A stretch of 64,000 nucleotides of DNA from Arthrobacter caoxuetaonis (GTDB lineage Bacteria; Actinomycetota; Actinomycetes; Actinomycetales; Micrococcaceae), in contig NZ_CP099466.1 in the NCBI RefSeq assembly GCF_023921125.1, positions 3,491,051 through 3,555,050 of the forward strand. Direction: 5' to 3'. Shown piece by piece: positions 47,421 through 56,806 of this stretch. Position 1 is the first letter of the stretch, and the number at the start of each line of letters is the position of its first letter. The translations under genes and the position numbers were made by a program. Below the pieces are notes generated by a model, which worked only from the letters and a program-made list of their open reading frames with translations, was not told the DNA's origin and did not search any database.

Positions 47421-49088
47421 ATGGCCGCACAGATTACCGCTCCCAGTACCGCCCGTTCGAGCGCCGTGATGGCCGCGGGAACCATGGTCTCCCGTGTACT
47501 CGGGCTCGTCCGCACCTCCCTGCTTGCCGTAGCGATCGGCAGCACTGCCGGTGTCACTGACCTCTTCGGCGTCGCAAACGTCCTGCCCAACTTCATTTAC
47601 CTGCTGGTCGCCGGCGGCGTGTTCAACGCCGTGCTCGTCCCGCAGATCATCAAGGCAAGCAAGCGCGAAGACCGGGGCACCGAATACGTCTCGCGGATCA
47701 TGACCCTGAGCCTCACTTTCCTGGCCGGCATTGCCCTGGTCGCCACCCTCGCCGCGCCGCTCGTCGTCTCCCTCGGCACACGCCTGAGCGGAGATGAACT
47801 GGCCCTGGCCACCACGTTCGCGTACTGGCTCCTGCCGCAGATTTTCTTCTACGGCGCCTATGCGGTGATCGGCCAGATCCTGAACGCCAATGGCCGCTTT
47901 GGCGCCTATATGTGGGCGCCCGTCGTCAACAACCTCGTAGCCATCGGCGGGCTTGTCCTCTTCATCTCACTCATCGGCCGGGAGACCACCGAGCAGTTCG
48001 CCCCGGACACCTGGACGCCTACGGCCACGCTGATTCTGGCAGGAAGCACCACGCTCGGCGTTGTCCTGCAGGCACTGGTGCTGCTGTTTCCGCTGAAGAA
48101 GCTCGGGCTGGGACTCCGGCCTTCCTTCGGCCTGCGCGGAGTAGGGCTTGGCGATACCGCCCGGGTGGCTAAATGGACCATCATCACCATGCTGGTCGGC
48201 AACGGCGCCTACCTCGTCTACACAAACGTGGCCACGATCGCCACCGAAGCACGGCCGGCGTTCCTGGCGATGAATCCTCCGCAGCAGATCGCCGGGCAGG
48301 TGAACCTCGAGACCGCGGCAATGCTGTACATCATTCCGCACTCCGTCATAGCGCTGTCCCTGGCCACAGTCCTGTTTAACCGGATGTCCCACTCTTTCGT
48401 GGAAAAGAACCTCGACGGCGTGCGGGAGACCATTTCGCGCGGCCTGCGGGTCATCGGCGTAGCCACTGTCTTCTGCGCCGCGGTGATGGTGGTCCTGGCA
48501 GGCCCGATCGGCATGTGGTTCGGAGGCGGATCCAACGCTTCGGCAGCGGTCCAGGGGCAGGTGCTTGTCCTCTTGGCCGTGAGTGCCCCTTTCCTCAGCG
48601 CAACGTTCCTGATGAACCGGGCCTTCTACGCCAGTGAAGACGCCAAGACGCCAATGATCATGCAGATCATCCTCGCTGTGCTGGGCATCAGCCTGGCCTT
48701 GGTTGCCGCCGCGCTGCCCGCGGACCGGATTGTCTTTGGCCTCGCCGTGGCGTACTCGATCGGGAACATTTGCGCCGTGGTGCTCAGCCACATTTTCCTC
48801 AAGCGCAAGCTGGGCTATTACGGTGCGGACCGGGTGTTCGACGTCCACGTGCGGCTTACTGTGGCTGCTCTCGCCGCGGCCGCAGTTGGGGCAGCCGCCC
48901 TGGCAGCCTTGGGCGGATACAGCGCGGACGGCTTCGCCTGGCAGTCCCTCATCAGTGCCACCGTTGTGCTGGCCGTCTGCGGCGTGCTGATGACCGCGGT
49001 GTACCTCGGGATGCTCCGGGTGCTGAAAGTACGTGAACTGGAAGAGTTGCTGAAACCCGTCCTGGCGAAGTTCCTGCGCCGGGCCTAA
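47421..49088 (+). CDS. murJ: Lipid II flippase MurJ
   Basis: Fourteen-span MOP-superfamily protein of 555 aa that moves lipid II across the membrane for wall synthesis. Signatures are SRVLGLVRTSLLAVAIG near the start, ADLF/TDLFGVANVLPN, and conserved acidic/arginine positions in spans 1 and 2. Unlike mycobacterial MviN it ends after the membrane domain; the pseudokinase part is encoded separately downstream. AAGGA precedes its ATG. Confidence 0.93.
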   Translation: MAAQITAPSTARSSAVMAAGTMVSRVLGLVRTSLLAVAIGSTAGVTDLFGVANVLPNFIYLLVAGGVFNAVLVPQIIKASKREDRGTEYVSRIMTLSLTFLAGIALVATLAAPLVVSLGTRLSGDELALATTFAYWLLPQIFFYGAYAVIGQILNANGRFGAYMWAPVVNNLVAIGGLVLFISLIGRETTEQFAPDTWTPTATLILAGSTTLGVVLQALVLLFPLKKLGLGLRPSFGLRGVGLGDTARVAKWTIITMLVGNGAYLVYTNVATIATEARPAFLAMNPPQQIAGQVNLETAAMLYIIPHSVIALSLATVLFNRMSHSFVEKNLDGVRETISRGLRVIGVATVFCAAVMVVLAGPIGMWFGGGSNASAAVQGQVLVLLAVSAPFLSATFLMNRAFYASEDAKTPMIMQIILAVLGISLALVAAALPADRIVFGLAVAYSIGNICAVVLSHIFLKRKLGYYGADRVFDVHVRLTVAALAAAAVGAAALAALGGYSADGFAWQSLISATVVLAVCGVLMTAVYLGMLRVLKVRELEELLKPVLAKFLRRA

Positions 49089-49251
49089 GACGACCAACTC
49101 CGGCTTTGCTGCCTGCCGCGGGTAGCATGGGTACAAAGTGGGCAGTACGGGAAGGCCTGGAGGGCCCGCGCGTATTAACCGCACCGGCAGCCTCACCGGC
49201 GCCGGAAGCAGCATCTCTTCGCAGACATAGCCGTTTCCACGGGAGGAACAC

Positions 49252-50754
49252 GTGCCACAGCCGGTAAACGCTGGATCAGTGCTGGGCGGCCGATACAAGG
49301 TCACTGCCCAGGTGCTGGCATCGGCAGAGAATGACCTCGTCCTCGACGGAGTGGACCAGGTGCTCAACCGCGCCGTCAGCATTCTTGTAGCTGCGCCGCA
49401 GAACGCCACGCAGGTCAGTGCAAGCGCACGTGAGATCGCCATTGGCGAGCGGCAGTCGACGGTGCAGATCCTGGATCTGGGCGTCAGCGACGGACGCACC
49501 TACCTGGTGACCTCCAGCGGCAACGCAGCCGATCTGCTGGACCTGGTCATCGAACGCGACGCCCCGTACGTCGAACCGTTCTTCACCGACACGCTGGGCT
49601 CGGAGATTTTCGGCGTCGCTCGCTCACGCGAGCCTGAGACGGTCGAAGAGGACCGCTACGTCGAGGACCGCCCGGACCGTAAGCCACTCCTCTCCGGGCT
49701 GTCCAAGCCGCACCTCCCGCGCTTCGGCCGCGCCGCGGGTGCTGCCGCGGGCGGCGCAGCCGCAGGAGCAGCTTCGGCCGCTGCCGCACGGGACCTGGAG
49801 TACGGCGGCGCGCAGGAAGCACCTGCCGAGGCAGCCACGGGTGCCGCGTCCATTCCTCCGCCGCCGCGCCAGAGCCCGAAGGGCTCAGCCCAGAGCACGC
49901 CCGCCCGGACGGTTCCGGCCGGCGAACCCAAAGTCAGCCGCTGGGACGAAGAAGACGACTTCCCGGCCGAAGGCTACGCTGCCGCCGGACAGGACACCCG
50001 GCAGGCCTCCAGCTTTCCCCGCACGGCGCTGGACTCCGACTATGACTCCGGAGACTACGACGATGACGAGCGGGATGAGGACGACGGCGCCGGCAACGGC
50101 AACAGCCGCAAATTCGGCCGCCTGCTGGTAGGCGCCATCCTGAGCCTGATCCTGATCGTCGCGGTGGTCTTCTCCTTCACCAGCCTGGGCAAGGTCGGCG
50201 ACTTCTTCGCCGCGAACCCTGAACCTACGCCCAGTGCCGAGGCTCCAAGCACCACGGAAGGCGCCCCGGCTGAAACGGGGACAGCGCTGCCCGCGCCTGC
50301 CACGGCAGGCGTCACCCGGCTGGTTCCGGGCAACCAGGAGCTGGATTCGGCGAACGACGCCGCCCTCCCGCAGATCGTTGACGGCAATGCGGCCAGCTAC
50401 TGGTCCAGCTACGTCTACGCGTCCGACACGTTCGGCGGCCTGGCCCCCAGCCTGGCGCTCGTCGTCGAGCTCGAAGAAGAGTCGGCCATCACCAAGGTCG
50501 ACATCACCCAGCTCAACGGCAGCGGCGGAAGCTTCTCTGTGATGCTGAATGATTCGCCGTCCCTGGATGGCGCCCAGACGGTCGCACAGAGCGGCTTCAC
50601 CGGCCCGGAGACATCGATTACGGTCCCCAAGGTGGACGGCGAACCGGTGTCGGCGAGCTACGTCATCATCAACTTCACCCAGCTGCCGCGGCTCAGCGGT
50701 GTACAGGCCGAGTACCCCTGGGGCCTGCGGATCGCGGAAATTGCCGTGTCCTGA
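49252..50754 (+). CDS. MviN-like degenerate pseudokinase with extracellular domain
   Basis: Protein of 500 aa in three parts. Residues 1 to about 110 resemble the N-lobe of a Ser/Thr kinase (SVLGGRYKVTAQVLASAEND...) but lack the catalytic Lys, Glu pair, HRD and DFG, and the C-lobe is gone. Residues about 115-285 are a Pro/Ala/Asp-rich linker; one membrane helix follows (LLVGAILSLILIVAVVF, about 290-309). The extracellular end (about 357-500, QIVDGNAASYWSSYVYASDTFGG) is like F5/8-type carbohydrate-binding domains. This is the domain order of mycobacterial MviN after its flippase, here as a separate gene. GGGAGG precedes the GTG. Confidence 0.82.
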   Translation: MPQPVNAGSVLGGRYKVTAQVLASAENDLVLDGVDQVLNRAVSILVAAPQNATQVSASAREIAIGERQSTVQILDLGVSDGRTYLVTSSGNAADLLDLVIERDAPYVEPFFTDTLGSEIFGVARSREPETVEEDRYVEDRPDRKPLLSGLSKPHLPRFGRAAGAAAGGAAAGAASAAAARDLEYGGAQEAPAEAATGAASIPPPPRQSPKGSAQSTPARTVPAGEPKVSRWDEEDDFPAEGYAAAGQDTRQASSFPRTALDSDYDSGDYDDDERDEDDGAGNGNSRKFGRLLVGAILSLILIVAVVFSFTSLGKVGDFFAANPEPTPSAEAPSTTEGAPAETGTALPAPATAGVTRLVPGNQELDSANDAALPQIVDGNAASYWSSYVYASDTFGGLAPSLALVVELEEESAITKVDITQLNGSGGSFSVMLNDSPSLDGAQTVAQSGFTGPETSITVPKVDGEPVSASYVIINFTQLPRLSGVQAEYPWGLRIAEIAVS

Positions 50755-50766
50755 TCTGCCGCATTT

Positions 50767-50794
50767 CAGCCGCCGGGAACCGCCCCGGCGGCTG
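50767..50794 (+). terminator. Terminator after the pseudokinase gene
   Basis: An 11-bp perfect stem (50767-50777 with 50784-50794) with a 6-nt loop lies 13 bp after the stop codon. It separates this unit from the trxB operon. Confidence 0.75.
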
Positions 50795-50933
50795 ACCATG
50801 TGATGCAGGAGCCATTCGGAATAAGCTGTTGCCTGACAGTGTTGTGACGGGTGGCTAGAGATACCCCGGGCGTCCCACCAACCGGAAGACGGCCGTTCTC
50901 CACCGAGACTTCAAGGAAAGAGGTTCACAGCAC

Positions 50934-51968
50934 GTGAGCACAGAAATTCGCCCTGACACCGCAGCTTCCGCCCAGGAAGTCCGTGACGTCATCATTGTTG
51001 GTTCCGGCCCCTCCGGCTACACCGCGGCCATCTACACAGCCCGGGCGAACCTCAAGCCGCTGCTGATCGCCAGCTCGGTCACCGCCGGCGGCGAACTGAT
51101 GAACACCACTGATGTGGAGAACTTCCCCGGCTTCCCTGAAGGCATCATGGGCCCTGACCTCATGGTGAGCCTCGAGAAACAGGCGAGCCGGTTCGGTACC
51201 GAGATCCTCTTCGAAGACGTCACCAGCGTGGACCTCTCGGGCGACGTCAAGAAGGTCACCATCGGAACCGGTGAAACCTTCCTCGCCCGGTCCGTAATCA
51301 TCTCCACCGGATCCGCCTACCGTGAGCTGGGCCTGGAAGACGAAAAGCGCCTGTCCGGCCGCGGCGTGAGCTGGTGCGCAACGTGCGACGGTTTCTTCTT
51401 CAAGGGCCAGGACATCGCCGTCATCGGCGGCGGCGATTCCGCCCTGGAAGAAGCCCTCTTCCTGACCAAGTTTGCATCCTCGGTGACCCTGGTGCACCGC
51501 CGCAACACCCTGCGCGCCTCTAAGATCATGCAGGACCGCGCCCTTGCCAATGAGAAGATCCGCTTCGTCTGGGACTCCGAGGTCGTTGGTATCCACGGCG
51601 AAGACAAGGTCACCGGCGCCCGGCTGCGCAACACGCAGGACGGTTCCGAATCAGACCTGGCCGTCACGGGAATCTTCGTGGCCATCGGCAACGACCCGCG
51701 CGTCGACCTGGTCCGCGGCCAGCTCGAGCTGACTGAAGCCGGAACCATCGCCGTCCAGGGCCGGACCTCCAAGACCTCCCTCCCCGGCGTTTTCGCCGCG
51801 GGCGACGTCATCGACCCGACCTACCGGCAGGCCATCACCGCTGCCGGCTCGGGCTGCGTGGCTGCGCTCGACGTCGAGCACTACCTGGCAGACATGGGCT
51901 CGGCAGCTACCGCCGCCACAGTCCCCACCCCGGCATCGGAAACAGTTTCCGAAAACGCTGCCGTCTAG
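50934..51968 (+). CDS. trxB: Thioredoxin reductase
   Basis: NADPH-dependent flavoenzyme that reduces thioredoxin, 344 aa. FAD motif [17 protein letters not shown] at the start, redox-active cysteines in [13 protein letters not shown] motif [15 protein letters not shown] and C-terminal FAAGDVIDP are all present. AAAGAGG precedes the GTG at 50934. The last about 20 residues are a Thr/Ala-rich extension. trxA follows 22 bp later. Confidence 0.97.
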   Translation: MSTEIRPDTAASAQEVRDVIIVGSGPSGYTAAIYTARANLKPLLIASSVTAGGELMNTTDVENFPGFPEGIMGPDLMVSLEKQASRFGTEILFEDVTSVDLSGDVKKVTIGTGETFLARSVIISTGSAYRELGLEDEKRLSGRGVSWCATCDGFFFKGQDIAVIGGGDSALEEALFLTKFASSVTLVHRRNTLRASKIMQDRALANEKIRFVWDSEVVGIHGEDKVTGARLRNTQDGSESDLAVTGIFVAIGNDPRVDLVRGQLELTEAGTIAVQGRTSKTSLPGVFAAGDVIDPTYRQAITAAGSGCVAALDVEHYLADMGSAATAATVPTPASETVSENAAV

Positions 51969-51990
51969 AGATCCACAAGGAGCAAGAACA

Positions 51991-52317
51991 ATGAGCAACG
52001 CCAAAGACGTAACGGATTCCTCCTTCGGCACCGACGTACTGACCGCCGACAAGCCGGTAATCGTGGACTTCTGGGCTGAGTGGTGCGGTCCCTGCCGGAT
52101 GCTCTCCCCCATCCTCGACGACATCGCAGCGCAGTACGCGGACAAGGTCGACGTCGTGAAGGTCAATGTGGACGACAATCCGGCGATCGCCGCCAAGTAC
52201 GGCATCACGTCCATCCCCGCCGTCTACGTCTTCAAGGGCGGTGAGGTTGCTGCCACGTCGATCGGCGCGAAGCCGAAGCAGGTTCTCGAGCAGGAATTCG
52301 CGGCGTTCCTGAAGTAG
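51991..52317 (+). CDS. trxA: Thioredoxin
   Basis: 108-aa thioredoxin, general protein disulfide reductant of the cytoplasm. The WCGPCRM active site lies at about residues 31-37 after VIVDFWAE, with the cis-proline in ITSIPAVYVF. AAGGAG precedes the ATG. The CwlM-like gene begins 5 bp after its stop, so trxB, trxA and that gene form one operon, the usual actinobacterial order. Confidence 0.98.
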   Translation: MSNAKDVTDSSFGTDVLTADKPVIVDFWAEWCGPCRMLSPILDDIAAQYADKVDVVKVNVDDNPAIAAKYGITSIPAVYVFKGGEVAATSIGAKPKQVLEQEFAAFLK

Positions 52318-52322
52318 GCCTC

Positions 52323-53507
52323 ATGATGCATCCGACGGACGATTGTCTGCGGAGGCTGGACTCCAGCCGGCGCGTGGTGGCGCTTCGCGAAGCGCTGCTG
52401 CGCGCCGGCATTTCCATGTCCTACCTCGCGCCTGATGCCGTCAACGACCCCACCGTCTTCGACGACCATGTTGATGCCGCCGTGCGCGCCTTCCAGCAAA
52501 GCCGCGGCCTGATCGTCGACGGCGTGGCGGGGCCGGACACCCAGCGCGCGCTGGCCGAAGCCCAGTTCCGCTTCGGTGACCGTCCCCTCGCCTACGTCGA
52601 GGACCAGCCGGCCGTGCGGGGCGACGACGTCGCCGAACTGCAGCGCCATCTGTCCCACCTGGGTTTCTACTACGGCCACATTGACGGCGAATTCGGTATG
52701 CGCACCAGATACGCGGTGGCCGAGCTCCAAGAGAACCTGGGTATCCCCGGTACGGGCGTGTGCGACGGCGACACGGTGACCGCAATGTCCCGGGTGAACC
52801 GTGCCATTTCCCCCAGCCAGGCCTTCGCGCTGCGCGATTACGAGCGCTTGGACCGCTCCACCGCTGCCCTGCGCGGCCGCACCATCACCCTCAACACCGG
52901 CCGCTCACAAACGCCCTCTGAACACGTCACCGAACGCCTGAGCGGCCAGCCCCTGACGGAATTGCTCGTGGCCTCGGACGTCAGCGAGCGGGTAGAGCGG
53001 ATCCTGAAGGAGTTCGGCGCCGAGGTAGTGGCCTGGGAGCCTAACGGCACCGATCCGATGAGCAGGCTGCCCAGCCTGAACGTCGACATTCACTGCGACT
53101 GGCTGGACCAGCCGGCTGCGTCAGGCATCGCCGCCTACTACTGGGGACTGCCGTCCACCGGCGAGCCCCGCTCCCCCATCGGGCAGCGTGCCGCGATCCT
53201 GATGATCAAGGAACTGGCAGCGCGGACGGACATGGAAAGTCTCGGCGTGCACGCCCGCACGTGGGACACCCTGAAGCTGCCGGGCATCCCTTCGGTGGGA
53301 ATCGACCTCGGCTATCTCAGCAACTTCCATGACGCCCACAGGCTTGCTGATCCGGTGTTCCGGCAGACTGTGGCTGATTCCATTGTCATCGCGATCCAGC
53401 GGCTCTATCTGCTCGAGGAAGAGGATCAGCCCACAGGCACCCTGGTCCTCGACGACGTCAGCCGGTTCAATCCGGCCGACGAGCACAGGCGGGTTTCCGG
53501 CCTGTAA
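52323..53507 (+). CDS. cwlM: CwlM-like peptidoglycan-regulator, inactive amidase fold
   Basis: Protein of 394 aa without signal peptide, so cytoplasmic. Two peptidoglycan-binding domains (about residues 17-80 and 99-155) precede an Amidase_3-like domain (about 186-380). Zinc sites look lost: the usual DPGHGG is LNTGRS (190-195), and the catalytic Glu before the late LSN motif is Asp328 (GIDLGYLSN); His257 remains. In mycobacteria CwlM is a PknB-phosphorylated regulator of MurA, not a wall hydrolase; the same role is likely here. It is the third gene of the trx operon. The symbol is by synteny and architecture. Confidence 0.83.
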   Translation: MMHPTDDCLRRLDSSRRVVALREALLRAGISMSYLAPDAVNDPTVFDDHVDAAVRAFQQSRGLIVDGVAGPDTQRALAEAQFRFGDRPLAYVEDQPAVRGDDVAELQRHLSHLGFYYGHIDGEFGMRTRYAVAELQENLGIPGTGVCDGDTVTAMSRVNRAISPSQAFALRDYERLDRSTAALRGRTITLNTGRSQTPSEHVTERLSGQPLTELLVASDVSERVERILKEFGAEVVAWEPNGTDPMSRLPSLNVDIHCDWLDQPAASGIAAYYWGLPSTGEPRSPIGQRAAILMIKELAARTDMESLGVHARTWDTLKLPGIPSVGIDLGYLSNFHDAHRLADPVFRQTVADSIVIAIQRLYLLEEEDQPTGTLVLDDVSRFNPADEHRRVSGL

Positions 53508-53515
53508 AGACCTTG

Positions 53516-53553
53516 AATGCCGTGCAGGCCGGAAACCCGGCCTGCACGGCATT
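53516..53553 (+). terminator. Terminator of the trxB-trxA-cwlM operon
   Basis: A perfect 17-bp stem (53516-53532 with 53537-53553) with an AAAC loop begins 9 bp after the cwlM stop, followed by a pyrimidine-rich stretch. Confidence 0.88.
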
Positions 53554-53593
53554 ACTCTTTCCAGACTGAAAACTATGTCTTATCGTTTCCGCC

Positions 53594-54022
53594 ATGGAAA
53601 CTAACGGACCCCTCCCGGACGGAAACCGGGCGTCGGCGGATCTGTCCGCTGCCAGGAATGCACAGGACGCCATCCGCAGCCTCGGCTGGCCTTGGTGGCT
53701 CTACGCTGCCAACGGGGTCCTCCTCGGTGCTGCCGCGATCCTTCCGCTGCTGGACTCGCCCACAGGATCCGGTCTCCTGGCTGTCCTGGTGATGGGCCTC
53801 TGCTTTTTCAACTACTGGGCCGGGTCCCGTATGGGTGCCCCGTTTGCCGTGCCGCGGATCCGTGCGTTCCTGGCTGCCGTCGTACTCTCCGGAGTCTTCC
53901 TGACTGCGTCGATCGTGGCAGCAGAAATGGGTCTCACCCGAATGGTGTTGTTCTGCGCGGCGGGAACCGTGGCGAGTTACGCCGTCGGCTCGATAGTTCA
54001 TTACCGGGTTACCCGCCGTTGA
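53594..54022 (+). CDS. Four-span membrane protein paired with a regulator
   Basis: Unrecognised protein of 142 aa with an about 30-residue soluble N-terminus and four hydrophobic segments. Its TGA overlaps the TTG start of the winged-helix regulator (TTGA), so the two are translationally coupled. Membrane protein plus regulator pairs of this kind are common in actinobacteria but mostly uncharacterised. Function unknown. Confidence 0.72.
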   Translation: METNGPLPDGNRASADLSAARNAQDAIRSLGWPWWLYAANGVLLGAAAILPLLDSPTGSGLLAVLVMGLCFFNYWAGSRMGAPFAVPRIRAFLAAVVLSGVFLTASIVAAEMGLTRMVLFCAAGTVASYAVGSIVHYRVTRR

Positions 54023-54327
54023 AAGCCGAACTTGATCCCCACATACATCCCACGGCACGGCTGCGGCTCTGCGCCATGCTGGCTGCCGGAACATCGGTGG
54101 AGACTTCTGTTCTCCGGACGACCCTTGGCCTGTCCCCGTCGGCGTTCAGCAAGCAGGTGACTGCGCTGGTGGACGCCGGTTACGTGAGCCAGGAGCGCGG
54201 AACCCTGGATTCCAGGAAGACCTGGCTCAGCCTAACGAAGGACGGTTCTAAGGCCTACCGTGGACATGTAAAGGCACTCGAAGAGATAGTCTCGGGCACG
54301 TTCGGGCACGGCTCCCACAACCGTTAG
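54019..54327 (+). CDS. Winged-helix transcriptional regulator, PadR/MarR-like
   Basis: Small protein of 102 aa starting at a TTG that overlaps the previous stop. ARLRLCAMLAAGTSVETSVLRTTLGLSPSAFSKQVTALVDAGYVSQERG is a winged-helix DNA-binding domain (HTH_34 type), followed by KTWLSLTKDGSKAYRGHVKALEEI for the wing and dimer helix. It probably regulates itself and the coupled membrane protein; the signal is unknown. Confidence 0.82.
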   Translation: MKAELDPHIHPTARLRLCAMLAAGTSVETSVLRTTLGLSPSAFSKQVTALVDAGYVSQERGTLDSRKTWLSLTKDGSKAYRGHVKALEEIVSGTFGHGSHNR

Positions 54328-54444
54328 GGGACCGTGCTGCACTGGCTCTCCGTGCGGAGACCGGCTGGTTGGGAATGGCCGCACTCTCGCGGAGAAGAAG
54401 TCCCGGCTTGTACGTTGGGGGTCACTACACCTGAGGAGCGCTCC

Positions 54445-55022
54445 GTGGGCAAGGTAGTCATGTACAGCTCCGTATCACTGGATGGTTACATCGCAGATCA
54501 GCAAGACCAGCCGGGTCCGCTGTTCGAGTGGCTGACCGGCGGCGATGTACCCCTGGATGCAAGCGGGGAACTGAAGGTGTCCCAGGCTTCCTTCGAGTAC
54601 ACCCGGAGCTATTGGGACCAGATCGGAGTGACCGTCGTCGGACGCCACGTCTTCGATCTGACCGAAGGCTGGGACGGAAACCCTCCGTCCGGAGTGGACC
54701 ATATGGTTGTAGTCACCCATCGGCCTCCCCAGCGGACTGGGACCCGGAGGGTTCGTTCTACTTTGTCGAGGGCATCGAGGCGGCTATTGCCGCAGCGCAG
54801 GAACTCGCGGGCAGCCGGATCGTCGAAGTCGCAGCGGGCGACGTTGGAGGGCAGGCGTTCGCCGCCGGGTTGGTGGACGAGGTGCGAATGGACGTTGCAC
54901 CCGTCGTCTTTGGATCTGGGAAGCGCTACTTCGGCGGCGTTGATACGCAGCACGCATTGGGCGATCCCCATGTGTTGGTCGGGAACCGGGTGCTTCACCT
55001 TCGATATCCAGTACTCCGCTGA
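54445..55022 (+). pseudogene. RibD-domain (dihydrofolate reductase-like) gene with frameshift
   Basis: The reading starts at a GTG preceded by GAGGAG and encodes VVMYSSVSLDGYIADQQDQPG, the start of the RibD_C/DHFR-like family, up to VVVTHRPP near 54725. The rest of the family (ADWDPEGSFYFVEGIEAAI, then DEVRMDVAPVVFGSG and the end HLRYPVL) continues in another frame to 55022, so a 1-base deletion (or 2-base insertion) lies near 54722-54734. Either a recent pseudogene or an assembly error; family is certain. Confidence 0.8.
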
Positions 55023-55346
55023 CGGGGGTCATACTTATAGCCTCCCCTGAAATCACTCGGCACCCACCCGCGGCATACTTGTCCCATAGCGAAAACTACG
55101 CGTCTCTGCTCCCTCCACGCCGGCTAGTCCCGGTCGCTTCAGATACCAAACCCCAGTATCGGTCAGTCTGCAGAGAACACGCTGAACAGGCCCAGGGCTC
55201 CTAATCCTCCCAAAGGTGTTGTGCAGCTGCGGGGCTGACTGCGGCCTAAGAGTGTTCCGGCCGAGGAAGCGCTACCGCTGCAGCATCACTTGGCGTGGGG
55301 AGTTCAGCGATCTGGATCAGCGCGGTCCTGGATTACCGATGGTGGT

Positions 55347-55360
55347 GTTTCACGTGAAAC
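55347..55360. other. parS: parS site 1
   Basis: Perfect GTTTCACGTGAAAC core palindrome, the ParB-binding sequence. It is the leftmost of ten in the window. Confidence 0.9.
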
Positions 55361-55578
55361 TGTTCCGGCAGCTGGGCAGCTGACGTCGGGCTCGGAGATG
55401 AGCCAGAGCGGTGGTTGACGGTTCCTGGCCGGTATCGAGATCCTCTTCGACGTGCACCGCTACATCCACGCCCCATCCCAGCCACCGTCGACGTCCATCT
55501 CATTCCCCTTCCCGTTCCCGTTCCGATTCTCATTCCTGGTCTACCAGCCGGTCGCTCACTCGCATTCTCCCGCTCCCG

Positions 55579-55610
55579 CACTCGCTCGCACTCGCACTCG
55601 CTCGCACTCG
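55579..55610 (+). repeat. Two tandem 16-bp repeats
   Basis: CACTCGCTCGCACTCG occurs twice back to back (55579-55594, 55595-55610) inside a pyrimidine-rich stretch of short CCCGTTCC- and CTCG-type repeats. It may reflect replication slippage; no function is evident. Confidence 0.8.
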
Positions 55611-55848
55611 AGGGATTGTCGATATCGAACGCAGCTGTGTCCCGCACCTCGTCTCCGAACCGTAGGCCAGCACATGTCGTCCACGGTGCGCTCGTTCTTC
55701 CGGGTGGATCGGCTGGCTAGGGGGCGGTCGGTCCTTGGGTGATCACGCGGCGCGCAGCAGGCCGGCCAAGCCTCACGCGTCGTTCAATGCGACGGTCGGT
55801 GGGGCTCCGGCACCTCAAGCCTGCTCGGCCCCACAGTGATACCTTGTC

Positions 55849-55862
55849 GTTTCACGTGAAAC
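55849..55862. other. parS: parS site 2
   Basis: Perfect GTTTCACGTGAAAC core, flanked C/G, 502 bp after site 1. Confidence 0.9.
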
Positions 55863-56278
55863 GACGTACCCACGGTGCGCGAAGACGCAATGATCCCTGT
55901 TCCGTCAGCGGTCGTGCGCATGAGCCAGAGCCTAGGCAACCGCGCCATCGACATCGCTGCGTGATTCCCCGTCAGCTGTTATCCGCAGAACCGAGACCGC
56001 GATCATCGGGAATACACTGAGTCCTCCTTCTTCGATTTTCGCCGTGCTTACACCAGGGAAATGGCGGAGGCAAAGCCGTCACGATCCGCGGTGTTGACTA
56101 CAAACTCGCCGGTGCCGCCGACGGACCTCACTGACCTGAGGAGAGAGTTGAATTGTCGGCAATAACGCAACGATGGCAGATCCCCGTCGATCTGTTCAGC
56201 TATTGGGGTGCTGGCCGCCCAGGCGGCTCCGGGTTGCCTACAGTCTCGAGTGCAGGAGACGACATGGCCGTCATGTGT

Positions 56279-56292
56279 GTTTCACGTGAAAC
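56279..56292. other. parS: parS site 3 (16-bp form)
   Basis: TGTTTCACGTGAAACA, the full 16-bp consensus (core 56279-56292), 430 bp after site 2. Confidence 0.92.
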
Positions 56293-56770
56293 ACCAAACG
56301 TTGGAAGCTGGCACGGACCGACTCACCACGCAGGTCGAAACGGCCCCAGCGGGATCCAAAACCAGCAGAATATACCAAACGAAATCGCCAGGCCCTGAGT
56401 CCAATATCCGGGGAAACGTACTCTATAGGCCTCTACCGAAATCAACGTTCTGCCCTGCATGGGGAGCAGATCCTCGGGGACATACTCGCTGGTAAGCAAC
56501 CGAGGACCTTCATTCCGCACCTCGTTTCCTGCGGGATACACAGTTGGGGCCACCGATCCCAGTCAGCGCCACCCGATAGACGGCTGTATCCGCTGGCCCC
56601 ACATCGCTAGCACTCGACAACTCCAGAGAAAGAAGCGTCCAGGCAAATCACTTGAAACCGGAAAAGGTCGAACCGAACAACACCCTGGCGGGCCATTGAT
56701 ACCGCTCATGCGCTGCTCCCCAAGACTGGAGGTTCTTTACGGTGCACGATCTCAGAGTTGCCGGAATTAG

Positions 56771-56806
56771 ATCTGGTTCCTGTTTCACGTGAAACAGGAA
56801 CCAGAT
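56771..56806. other. parS: parS site 4 inside a perfect 36-bp palindrome
   Basis: The core 56782-56795 (full consensus TGTTTCACGTGAAACA) is extended on both sides by ATCTGGTTCC / GGAACCAGAT into a perfect 36-bp inverted repeat. Symmetry far beyond the ParB contact is unusual. Confidence 0.92.

Noticed and set aside
56069..56245. A protein-like minus-strand stretch ending VGGTGEFVVNTADRD...SLV and a stop
   Set aside because: No start codon or ribosome site, only about 58 codons, and no family I recognise; could be gene debris but cannot be supported.
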